DNA of 32,964 bases, from positions 1-32,964 of the IMG/VR virus record IMGVR_UViG_3300025120_000266, one strand, 5' to 3'. Below are positions 9,317 through 19,300 of this stretch, piece after piece; positions within the stretch are counted from its first letter, which is position 1; each line of letters opens with the position of its first letter. Below the pieces are notes generated by a model. It was given only the letters and a program-made list of their open reading frames with translations. It had not been told where the DNA came from and did no database searches. The position numbers and the translations under genes were made by a program. The DNA is from a virus.

Positions 9317-10144
9317 ATGTCAACATGTAAAACTTTAACCTATAGCCAAGAAGCGCAAGGATGGCCTTCTTTTTATTCTTACTGTGCTGATTATATGATT
9401 GGTATGAATGGTTATTTTTATACTTTTTCGGGAGGAAATTTATACCGACACAATACAAATCCTATTAGAAATAATTATTATGGCGTTCAATATAATTCTT
9501 CCATAACAGGAGTTTTAAATGTGGAACCTAAAACCATTAAATTATTTAAAACAATGTCATATGAAAGTGATGATGTGTGGGCGTGCACTTCTTTATTTAC
9601 TGATTTAGGAAATGGATCTATGTTAGCCACTTATTTTGAACAAAAAGAAGGAGAGTGGTTTACATTTTTAAGGGAAAATGAAGGTACTAAAAATTATAGG
9701 CAGAGAAGCGTAAATGGTATTGGAGTATGTACTAATGTAGCGGGACCTATTAATGCGGTCGTTGTAACTTTTGGAGTTTCAATTGGTAGTATCTTGAGTG
9801 TAGGAGATTTTATTTATACCTCCACTATTACTTTACCTGTTGCCCCACCACCTGGAACTCCTCAAGCAGCGGCAACGGGAACTCAGCCCGTTTATTCAGG
9901 ACAAGTTACCGCTGTAGATAGAGTTAATAATACTATAACTTTCGACACCACAGTGCCTGAAATAGGTACAGGTGTGCTTGGGGTTCCTCCTGTAATTGGG
10001 GATGGCATTGTCTTCTTTAAAAACGTAGTAGCTGAATCTCATGGGGCTCGAGGATACTTTATGCAGTTTACGCTTGAAAATACAAATATTAAGGCTGTAG
10101 AATTATTTGCGGTCGGTAGTAGCGTAATGAAATCGTTTCCATAG
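9317..10144 (+). CDS. Tail structural protein, nozzle-associated
   Basis: A 275-aa protein. The N-terminal part has the motif series GWPSFYSYCADYMIGMNGYF then FSGGNLYRHN, and later KTIKLFKTMSYESDDVW, which resemble the C-terminal half of nozzle/stabilisation proteins in Bacteroidota phages as I remember them. Residues about 147-236 carry a GD-type beta module (SVGDFIY, QVTAVDRVNNTITF, IGDGIVFFKN) like those in the 269-aa and 355-aa proteins. The C terminus (YFMQFTLENTNIKAVELFAV) reads like the terminal strand of such tail proteins. It lies 18 bases after the preceding tail gene and ends just before the promoter box of the GNAT gene. It may be the split-off C-terminal portion of a nozzle, which would explain why it stands beside the 1654-aa protein. 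Confidence 0.55.
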   Translation: MSTCKTLTYSQEAQGWPSFYSYCADYMIGMNGYFYTFSGGNLYRHNTNPIRNNYYGVQYNSSITGVLNVEPKTIKLFKTMSYESDDVWACTSLFTDLGNGSMLATYFEQKEGEWFTFLRENEGTKNYRQRSVNGIGVCTNVAGPINAVVVTFGVSIGSILSVGDFIYTSTITLPVAPPPGTPQAAATGTQPVYSGQVTAVDRVNNTITFDTTVPEIGTGVLGVPPVIGDGIVFFKNVVAESHGARGYFMQFTLENTNIKAVELFAVGSSVMKSFP

Positions 10145-10151
10145 ATTTTAT

Positions 10152-10159
10152 TATCTTTG
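10152..10159 (+). promoter_or_regulatory. Bacteroidota-type -7 box (TATCTTTG)
   Basis: TATCTTTG matches TAnnTTTG exactly and is identical to the box at 1059. It ends only five bases before the ATG at 10165, so a transcript started from it would have almost no leader. No obvious TTTG is present at the -33 distance. Confidence 0.5.
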
Positions 10160-10164
10160 CATAA

Positions 10165-10575
10165 ATGAAATTAAGTATAGAACCATTACAAGAAGGAGAT
10201 TATGAAAACATTCTCTGTGGTTGGTGGAAAGATTGGCGATGGACACCTCCTTCAAAATTATTTTTACCAGACAATGGAATGGGAGGTTTTATGGTTTATG
10301 ATGATGGAATTCCTGTTTGCGCAGGGTTTATGTATCTCACAAATTCTAAAGCAGTATGGTGTGATTGGATTATATCTAATTTTAATTATAAAAATAAACA
10401 AGGAAGGAAAGACGCTATAGAACTTTTAATTAATACCATAGCAACTTTAGCTAAAGAATTAGATAATAAATTTGTATATGCTCTTATTAAAAATAAACCT
10501 TTGGTAGATAGTTATAAAAAAGCAGGGTTTAAAGAGGGTAGTTCTTATACAAGTGAAATGATAAAAATATTATAA
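10165..10575 (+). CDS. GNAT-like acetyltransferase
   Basis: A 136-aa protein with the layout of small phage GNAT proteins. It has an N-terminal strand-helix (KLSIEPLQEGDYENI), a beta hairpin (GGFMVYDDGIPVCAGFMYLT), a strand WCDWIISN, a helix (DAIELLINTIATLAKELDN), and the typical C-terminal Y-K-K-A-G-F segment at 117-122 followed by YTSEMIKIL. The acetyl-CoA pyrophosphate loop is degenerate: only NKQGRKDA is seen where Q/R-x-x-G-x-G/A is expected. It sits between tail and internal-protein genes, has its own promoter-like box, and is followed one base after its stop by the next gene. The substrate is unknown. Confidence 0.7.
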   Translation: MKLSIEPLQEGDYENILCGWWKDWRWTPPSKLFLPDNGMGGFMVYDDGIPVCAGFMYLTNSKAVWCDWIISNFNYKNKQGRKDAIELLINTIATLAKELDNKFVYALIKNKPLVDSYKKAGFKEGSSYTSEMIKIL

Positions 10576-10576
10576 T

Positions 10577-11365
10577 ATGGCAGTAACAACAGCAGCAGTA
10601 GTGGGCATAGCCGCAGCGGGAACCAGTGCGGTTTCGGGTTTTATGAATGCTTCTGCACAAAAAAATGCAGCAGCAAAAGCGGAGAAGGCTGCACAAAGGG
10701 CTATGGCTAATGCTCGTAGACAGGCAGAGGTAGATAATTATGCGGGACTCGATATTCCTTTAGATGCGTTTGCTGCTCAAAACGAAGCTAATATAGCCGC
10801 TGATAAGCAAGCTATGGAAGCCTTACAAGAAGGGGATTCAAGAGCGTTAGCCGCAGGTGTGGGTAGAGTAGGTGCACAACAAGCTGCAGGTACTGAGCAA
10901 ACTCGTATAGCTATGGCAGACGAAATGTTTAATATTGATAAAATGAAAGCTGACTCTAAAGAGGCTATTAAACAACAGATGGTAGCAATGGATGTGGGCG
11001 AAGCTAAGATGCAAGATCAACGAGCAAGAGAGGCGGCACAAATGAGACAACAAGCTATTCAGCAAGGCATACAAGGTATACAAGGAGTAGCGCAAGGTGT
11101 AGGAGATTTAGCTCCTCTATACGGTAAGTCTATGAATGATAAAAGAGCAGGTAAAATTGTAGACAATCAAGATTTCCAAACAGGATATAACGCAAAACGT
11201 ACAGCGGCAGGAATGGATGCTATTGATTTCTCTAATCAATCTCAAAGAGATAGTATTTTTAATCAAGTTTCTAACCAAAGTGTTACAGGTAAAGGTTTTA
11301 GAGGAATGAATAGAAGCGGAAATTATGCGGATATATACAATAATATGACATTCAAAAGCGACTAA
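10577..11365 (+). CDS. Internal virion protein-like, hydrophobic N terminus plus coiled coil
   Basis: A 262-aa protein. Residues 3-24 are a hydrophobic Ala/Gly/Val stretch (AAVVGIAAAGTSAVSGFM), then a long Ala/Gln/Lys/Glu-rich helical region (25-180) likely to form a coiled coil, then a polar C-terminal tail. This layout and its place just before two very large helical proteins match small ejection (internal core) proteins of podoviruses such as T7 gp14, which enter the host envelope during DNA injection. Sequence-level homology to gp14 is not evident. Its TAA overlaps the next ATG (TAATG), suggesting translational coupling. Confidence 0.6.
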   Translation: MAVTTAAVVGIAAAGTSAVSGFMNASAQKNAAAKAEKAAQRAMANARRQAEVDNYAGLDIPLDAFAAQNEANIAADKQAMEALQEGDSRALAAGVGRVGAQQAAGTEQTRIAMADEMFNIDKMKADSKEAIKQQMVAMDVGEAKMQDQRAREAAQMRQQAIQQGIQGIQGVAQGVGDLAPLYGKSMNDKRAGKIVDNQDFQTGYNAKRTAAGMDAIDFSNQSQRDSIFNQVSNQSVTGKGFRGMNRSGNYADIYNNMTFKSD

Positions 11366-13347
11366 TGGCAAGAGATTTAAATATAAAAGGCACAGCGGGT
11401 ATAGTTGATAATGATCAGTATGTATACCGTAAAGAGAGAGATATATCTAAAACTATGGTCGATTGGGGACAAGCGGCTAAAGATATTACTCAAACCATTG
11501 AAACAATTAGAGATGATAGGGCTTCTCAAAAAGCAGACTTAGAAGAAAAATCTCGGACAAGAATGAACGAGCTCGCTAAGCTCGAGCAGTATGATAGTGA
11601 AACCCTAAACACTAAAATGATAGGGGCCAGCCATGAGGGTGGTAATTTTATACAAATGCAAAATGATTTAATGAGACGTGGTCTTATTAATCCTTCTGAG
11701 TTTTTACAATCTACACAACAATTATCAGATAATTTTACACAACTAAAAACAGCAACTAAAGGATGGGATGCTCATTATAAAACAGCAATGAGTAGACTTG
11801 AAAAAGATCCTAAAACAGGGCTACCAACAGCTAATGCTATGGAGCAATTTATAAATGAAGGAATGGCTGGTTTTGGAAATTTAGCTAATTTAGATTTAAT
11901 AGTAAACCCTACTACAGGAACATTATCTTTTCTAAAAAAAGGAGCTGACGAAAACGATCCTGCTAATCATCAAAGTTTAAATACTATTAATGCTCGTATG
12001 ACTCAACGAAGTGATTATTATGATTTAAGTACGGGTGTTCAAAACGAAGTTGAAAATCTTGGAGAGGTAGTTACTTCTGAGTACATGGCCCGACAAGGAG
12101 TTAAAACCACAACAGACTGGTATAAATTAGAGGGAAATAAAGAATTGATGGCAGATTTAGTAGAGACTCAAATGGCTACGGATTCTCAGAAGATTAGTAT
12201 TATGCAAACTCATATGAATCTTTCGTCAGATAATATGACTCGAGATGAAAATGATCCTCGTTTAAATCCTGAGAGTGATGAATATGATGAGTCAACTGTA
12301 TTGGTTGTTGCTAATCCTGATGGATCAGGTTCAGTGAAACCTGTTTTCAGTCAAGCTCAAGAAGATAAAATGAAGGAAGTAGTTGCTAATAGATTTAGAG
12401 CACAGATAGATAAAAAGATAGAGCTTGTTAAAGGTTATCAACCACAACAAGATACGCCTTATACTGGAGGACAGAGAAAAGAAAGAAATCAAAACTTTAG
12501 TTATGTAGATCAAGGTGCAAAAATAGTTTCAGGTACTCAACAAGAATTTCAAGAAGGTGTAACTACTTTATCCGAGGCATATAATAATTCCCCTAAAGGA
12601 CAAAAGAATCCATTAGCAGATAATCCAGTAGATAGAAATTCAGATCCAAACTTTATATTAATTACTTATCAAAGTGGAGAGGTGAAGAAAATTCCTCGTT
12701 ATCAATTAGATAGTAGTGGTGATCCTTTGTTGGATGATAATGGTAATAAAAAACGAAGAGATCAGCAGCAGCAAAATGCAGAGATACTTTCTTATATGTC
12801 ACCAGTAGAAGGATCAACTGACCAGATATATAAAGAGTACAATAAAGAAAACCCAGATGGTATAAAAGATTATGGAGGTAGCGATAAAGAAGTTAACTTT
12901 TTAGGCGAAGGAGAGGCGAAAATAACAGACACCGACTTAACTAACTATCCTGTTCTAATAGATGGTAAGGCAAGTCAATTGTCAGATAAATTGGAAGAGA
13001 TTGCTACGAGTGGTAAGTTTGATGGAAAGAAATTAGACCTTTACAAGACAGAGCTTGATGCGGTTTTATCAAAAGAATTAAAAGATTTAAATCTTCCTTA
13101 TAAAGTTGAGGTAGCTGATGAGTGGTTTAGTACGAATTCCATCTATGTAACCATTGATGGCAATAAAACAAGAATAGAATTCAAGCCTACACAAGCGTCT
13201 AAATTATTATCTGAACTTCAGGAAGCAATTAATACAGCTAAGACAAATATTAGAGATAAGAGAACTGCGGAAAAGGAAAAGAAAAATAAAGAGCAAAAGA
13301 AAAAACAAGACGATAAAAAGAAGAATAAAAAACCAAACGTAGGGTAA
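11365..13347 (+). CDS. Probable internal (ejected) virion protein, helical
   Basis: A 660-aa, strongly charged, mainly helical protein with no membrane segment. It opens MARDLNIKGTAGIVDNDQYV and contains several amphipathic helices, a Gln/Asp/Asn-rich central region, and a Lys-rich C-terminal tail (KKKQDDKKKNKKPNVG). Nothing enzymatic is visible. It is coupled to the preceding 262-aa gene by a TAATG overlap and followed one base later by the 2911-aa gene. The medium plus giant helical proteins after a small hydrophobic one mirror the podovirus internal core proteins (T7 gp14-15-16), which is the only basis for the role. Confidence 0.55.
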   Translation: MARDLNIKGTAGIVDNDQYVYRKERDISKTMVDWGQAAKDITQTIETIRDDRASQKADLEEKSRTRMNELAKLEQYDSETLNTKMIGASHEGGNFIQMQNDLMRRGLINPSEFLQSTQQLSDNFTQLKTATKGWDAHYKTAMSRLEKDPKTGLPTANAMEQFINEGMAGFGNLANLDLIVNPTTGTLSFLKKGADENDPANHQSLNTINARMTQRSDYYDLSTGVQNEVENLGEVVTSEYMARQGVKTTTDWYKLEGNKELMADLVETQMATDSQKISIMQTHMNLSSDNMTRDENDPRLNPESDEYDESTVLVVANPDGSGSVKPVFSQAQEDKMKEVVANRFRAQIDKKIELVKGYQPQQDTPYTGGQRKERNQNFSYVDQGAKIVSGTQQEFQEGVTTLSEAYNNSPKGQKNPLADNPVDRNSDPNFILITYQSGEVKKIPRYQLDSSGDPLLDDNGNKKRRDQQQQNAEILSYMSPVEGSTDQIYKEYNKENPDGIKDYGGSDKEVNFLGEGEAKITDTDLTNYPVLIDGKASQLSDKLEEIATSGKFDGKKLDLYKTELDAVLSKELKDLNLPYKVEVADEWFSTNSIYVTIDGNKTRIEFKPTQASKLLSELQEAINTAKTNIRDKRTAEKEKKNKEQKKKQDDKKKNKKPNVG

Positions 13348-13348
13348 T

Positions 13349-16300
13349 ATGAACGAAGAAATTTTAAAAAATATTTGGGATATATTGTCTTCCGAAGGAG
13401 CGACTGACAGTGATTTTGAAACGTGGAAAACTAATTTTTCAGGAGATGAAGAAATCCAAACTAATGTCCATACCTATTTAACAGAAGGTGGTCACACTGA
13501 AAGTGATTTAGAAACATGGTCTACTAACGTAGGCTTAAAAAAAAAAGACGATTCACAATCTTCTGCCGAAGAGGAAGTTATGGAATCCGATACAGAAGTG
13601 GTGGAACAACCTGGCTCATCGGAGCCTTCAGATCAAGAACTTCCTGATCCCTCTACTCAGACTGTCCCACAAGTAGAAGAAGTACCTACCCCTGAAAATG
13701 AATTTCAGTTTGAGCAGCCAATCCCTACAGATGTTCAAGCTGAAGTAGCAGGTAGTACAAGTGTTGCTCCTGCAGTAGAACCCATTATAGAGGACGAAAG
13801 TATTGTAACAGAAGATGTACAATACGATCCTATGGAGCGTGGTGTTGATGCAACAATTACCTACGATAAAGATGCTACTCCATTTGAAAGATCATTATCT
13901 TATATTACAGGAGACCTTATTGAAAGAGAAGAGGAAGAAGTAATTAACAGAATGAATTATCATTTTGCTGATTACGGATTTGAATTTGAAGAAACAGGGA
14001 TAGGTGATAGTATGATTGTCACTGCAGAAAACGGAGAAGTGTTGGAAGTAGATTTAGATCCTTTTATGGGATTGCGTTCTGAAAAAACATCGGCAGAACT
14101 TAAAGAATTTTTAGATAAAAACAAAGTAGTCTCTCCTGAGATGGAAGCTTTAACCTCTGAATATGATTTGAGTCGTAAAAAGTATTTTACAGCTGCAGCT
14201 ATGACTGATGATATCAAAGAAGTGAGAAGTCAAAGTAGTGAATTAGGCAAAAGATACCAAAATTATTTATCAGAATCAAGTCAGAACCAAGCAGCGATAG
14301 ACAATCTTCTGTCTTTACCTTCAAGAAATGCAGAGCAAACAAAAGAATATAATAATCTTATTGCTGCTAAAAAATTATTAGCAGAAAAGAAAGGCCAATT
14401 AGGGAGGGACTTTAGAGAATTTAGAACCTATTCATCTCAAATAGACAGAGCTGTAGGAGATTATACTACCATGAAAGAGGATGATGGTAATAAGCTTTCT
14501 ACTTTAGGAAAAGGAATGTATAATTATTTTGTTACCCGAGGTATACCAAAGGTTATTGCTTCTGCTTGGGGTGGAGGAGTAGATGGTTTTTATGGTTTGG
14601 CTCAAATGATTGATGAAGATTTTGGGATGGATGAAGATGAAAAAAGAGAAAGATATATAACTATAGCTCAAGACTTAGGGTATGAAGTTCCTGAAAATAT
14701 AAATGATGAAGGAGTTTATGAATCATGGTTAGATAAAATGATGAATACAGGCTTTAGTAAAGAAGTTGAAGAAGGAGAAGATGTTCCATTAACTACTGGA
14801 ATGTTTCCTGATAAAATACAAGAGCAATTAATAACTGAAGGATATGATCCAAGTAGACAAATAAATGCTCGAGGTATAAAGATGTGGAAAAAAGATGGAG
14901 GTTTACTTGGTAATGGAGGATATGTTGATATACCTCTTTATGCTTTTGATAAAACAGTAGGAGAAAGATTAAAAAGATTAGTGTTAGATGCAGAAGTAAA
15001 GTCAGTTAAAAACCCACAAAAAGAAGCTATAAGGGGATCGTTAGATTGGGCTGCCGCTGAGGGTGTTTCTGATGAAAAAATTTCAGAGATGAGTAGAGAT
15101 AGTTTTGTGTACGAAGGACTGTTTGGACTGGCTGAATCAGGGCCTTCTATTCTTGTAGGTTTCTTAGGTAAAAACAAAGGAAAGTCTGTAGACAAAACTG
15201 CTAAATTAACAAAGAGATTAGCTCAAAGATTTAAAAATTATATTACCAGTCCTGGAGCTGTTGCTCAAACTATGAGTTTTAGTTTATTACAAACAGATGC
15301 ATTAATGCAGGAGATGGAAAATGATCCTGACTTTAAATATGTAACTGAGACGGAAAAGAAAGCAATTACTTTTCCTTTAGCTATAACTACAGCGATATTA
15401 GAAAGATATGGTCTAAGAAGTATTGCTCGTAATAAATCTCTTACTACTTCTTTAATGAATCAAATAACTAAAAGACTTCCTAAAGGAGCGACTCCTAAAA
15501 TGTTTACCGATATGGTAAACAAAATAATAAGTAATAATATAGCCAGAGGAGTATATAAATTTTCATCACGAGCTGGTACAGCTGCAGCTGCCGAATTTGA
15601 AACAGGAGCTTTACAACAGGTTTCAGAAATATCAATGAAGAATGTTTGGAACGACATGTATGAAAAAGATATGTTTAACACTCCTGAAATGTGGTCTGAA
15701 GAATTTGGAGACCAAGTGCTGAGAGCAGGATTAGCGGAGTCAGTAGGTGGTTTTGTAATGGGCACACCAGGAGCTTTAATTTCAGCATTTGAAAAGGGGA
15801 ATATTGATAACATACCAGAAGGGATGGTTACTTTGTTTAACGAAATTCGTAATGATAAAGTAACAGTAGAAGCTTATAAGACTCAGCTGGATTTAAAAGT
15901 AGCTAATCAAGAGATGACTAAAAAAGAAGCTGCTCAAGAATTATTAAACTTTCAAATTCTTTCATCCGCTGCTGAAACAGTTAATACCGAAAACGACCTA
16001 ACAGAAAAGCAAACTAAAGATGCTTTAGGGTTAGTATTTTTAAAGAATAAGATTGAAGGAGAGATGGAGGGTATGGATCCTGACCTCGGTACATATAAAA
16101 AGAAACAAGAAATTCTTACAACTATTAAAGATAGGTTATCTAAAATAGGAACTGACGAAGAAATAACAACTAAAACTGAAGACAATGCCATTCAAGAGCC
16201 AAGCACAGAGACGGTGGATGTACAAGAATCTACCGAGGGTAGCCAAGAAGTGGGAGAGCGAGACCCCCAAAGGGGGCCTACCCAAGAAAGTATCGAAAGT

Positions 16301-19300
16301 GAAACAGATACTGACACGCAGACGCAAGAGGAAGTAAGTCCTGAACAATCTGCCGAGCAAATAGAAAAATTAATTACAGAAGAACAAGAAGATTCTAATA
16401 CAGAACCGCAGCCTATACCTGAAGGACAGTTAGAGGTGGTAGATGAGGTAGTGTCTATTAATAAAGCTCAACAAGAAGTAACAGAAGAAAACCCTTTTAA
16501 ACAGGGAGTAATAGAAAGAGTGGGTAAAGCAGCTAAAGCTTTAAAGAAAGTCATACCTAATCTAAAAATTATTATGCATGAGAGTGCAACTGACTTTAAT
16601 AAAGCAACAGGCAGAACAGGAAGGGGAGCTTTGCAAGACGGAGTAGTTCATATTAATTTAGAAAAAGCAACTAATTCTACAGTAGCTCATGAAGCCTTTC
16701 ATATTGTTTTGCTAAGTAAGTTGAGTACAGATGCTGAAGCTCAAAGGGTTACTAAAAGAATGATGGAATCTATTGCTAAAGCATTACCTAAGAATGATCC
16801 TTTATTAAAACAAATTAATGAGTTCACTCAAGGTTACGAGGCTAATATTCAAAACGAAGAAAAGTTAGCAGAAATACTTGGTCAACTATCTGCTAATTAC
16901 AAAACATTATCAGCACCTCAGAAAGGAGTTATTGGTAAATGGATTGATAGAATAGCTAAGGCTTTAGGTTTTAACATATCTGAGTTCACTAAGTCTGATC
17001 AAGATGTTATTGATTTACTTAACACATTAGCATCCAAAGTAACAACAGGAGTTGAGGTTGAAGAGGGAGATATAAAAGTTATAGAAGAGATTAGAGAAGA
17101 TGGAGGCCCTACCGAACAAGGCGATGGTGGTGAAGTTGGAACGGTAAAAGTAAGAGAGCAAAAAGATTCTCGAAACACTCCAAAAGTAGAAACAGATACC
17201 AGACCTTTTGCTAAGTTAATTAAAAATAAAGACCTTGGAGATTTTGATGGTCAACCTTTTGTTACTAATATGTATGACTTTACTACAGCTGGGACGGTAG
17301 ATTTAGGTAATGGTATTACGATAAATCTATTTGGAGGCAAAAGTTATGTTCCGTATATGATGGAAAAACAAGGTAAAAATTTAGGAGAAATTTCTAATGT
17401 AGCTGCGTTTAACACAAAGGCTCAAGCAGAATCTTTTATACGTAACGCAACTGAAGGTGGGGCTAATTTATTTATGCCTCACTCTGGATCTACTGAAGGA
17501 TCATGGCAGTTTCAGCAAGCTATATTTGAACAAATAACTAATGCAGCTTTAAATAATAAAATTCTTTCTAAAAAAGATATAATAAATTCTTTTAATGAAG
17601 TGCTTAGTAATGCGGAAGGAAGAAAAGCATTTAATAGGTTTAAAAAGAAGTTAGGTAAAAATATTAGAAACTTTAATTCATTTGCTAAAGATCCGTTAGA
17701 GATAGTTAGGTTGTTAGATATTAAAAACAACTACTCTCCAGATTTAAGAAAAGCTTTAAACGATAAGTTAGTGGCGAATAAAAAGTTTCAAGAAGCAATA
17801 GGCGTTAAATCAAAAGAAGCATTTGCTAAACGCATGGAAGATGTTTTAAATAAAGGGGTTGAAACAGGTGATATTATGTCGGTTATAGAGTTTGATAATA
17901 CTAATTTTGAAATTAGAAACCCAAAACCAGGTGATGTAGATTATCATCCTTCTTTTGCTTACACTATTTTATCTACTATTAAAGGTATTTATCAGCCTAC
18001 TAAATTTTATAAATCTTATAACATAACAGATACTTATACTAAATATAACATAGGCGGAGAAAGTGTATCTCGTAAATCTAAACAAGGGCCAGAAAAATTT
18101 AAAGCCTCTAATGTTACAAGTAGTGCGGGGGCTATACCGAAAGTGGCTCAGAAGAAACCTGCAATTCGTGAGCAGAAAGAGGCAAGCAGAAAAGACAAGT
18201 TATTTAAGCTTGGTAACCAATATGGTTTAAAACAAAATAACTTTTTCCCTTCAAGCTTATTTAACCCTCAAGCTTTAAGAAAAAAAGCACAAGAGTTAGG
18301 GTATACTTTAGAGGCTTTATATTCTGAAGAAGGATATGATAGGGGTAGATTAACAGGATATGCTTTCTATACTAAACCAAAAGCTGATCGTGGAAGTATG
18401 GTTAAGTTTCCTGCTCAAAGAAAAAGACAGTTTAGTCCAAGGTTTCAAAAAGAATTTGATAAGTTTTCTAATCCTGTAGATATAATAAATCTTGCAAGAC
18501 AAGCAGGCTTTAGTGATAAAGAAATAAGTTACTTTCTTAAAACAAAAAAAGGTTTAAAGGTTAAGGAGATAAAAGACTTAATGGAAGTTAAGGTAGATAT
18601 ATTTGAATCTATGCCTTCTATCTTTGGGGAAATTCCTGGAGGACTTATAGCAGGTCGTAAGCTATACGAAGCTACTATGAATAAGTTTAACGCTTTAGTA
18701 AGTAAAAATTCTAAGTTACCTAAAGGAAAACAGAAAAGTATTTCTTCTCTTATCAATGAGTCTATTGAGTTTATGATGACTCTTAAGCCATATAAGACAG
18801 CAACTGAAGGGGTTGAATCTAAAACATTACCTTCTACTTTACAACAAAAATTACAAGCATCAATGCAAGAAGCATTAGGTGGTAATAAAATTAAGGATGT
18901 AAGTAAGACTATTACTAATCTTAAAAAATTAATTCGTGAAAAAATTAAAGGTGCTCGTGAAATTCGTGACGTAAAAAGACAATTACAAAGAGCTATACGA
19001 GAGATAATGCCTAAGTCAGAGTACAGTAAAGGTGAGGTTATGAGTTTACTAAGAACCATACAAGAGGCTGAACCAGCTTGGCTTAAAGGAAATTTAAGAA
19101 ACCTTATTCAACAAGTTGAGGAAATGGGTGCTAAAAAGAATGTTGCTATTCTTGATAAAGCTATTAAAAAAATTCTTGATAAAAAGTTTGAAGTAACAGT
19201 TGGAGGAAAAAAAGTAGTAGTCAAAATAGATGGTGAAACAGCTAAAGTAATTTCATCTATTAAAGATAAACTATATAAAGCAAATGAAATACAAGAGGAT

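Noticed and set aside
10202-10420. 72-aa + strand ORF inside the GNAT-like gene
   Set aside because: It is fully contained in the GNAT-like frame, which has family-like motifs and a promoter box; the 72-aa product has no recognisable features.
11117-11371. 84-aa - strand ORF opposite the 262-aa internal-protein gene
   Set aside because: Complementary-strand shadow; no motif, no promoter, and opposite to the operon direction.
18529-19059. 176-aa - strand ORF within the giant polyvalent gene
   Set aside because: It lies opposite a continuous 2911-codon frame and its Ser/Leu/Ile composition is what a Lys/Glu-rich gene gives on the complementary strand.
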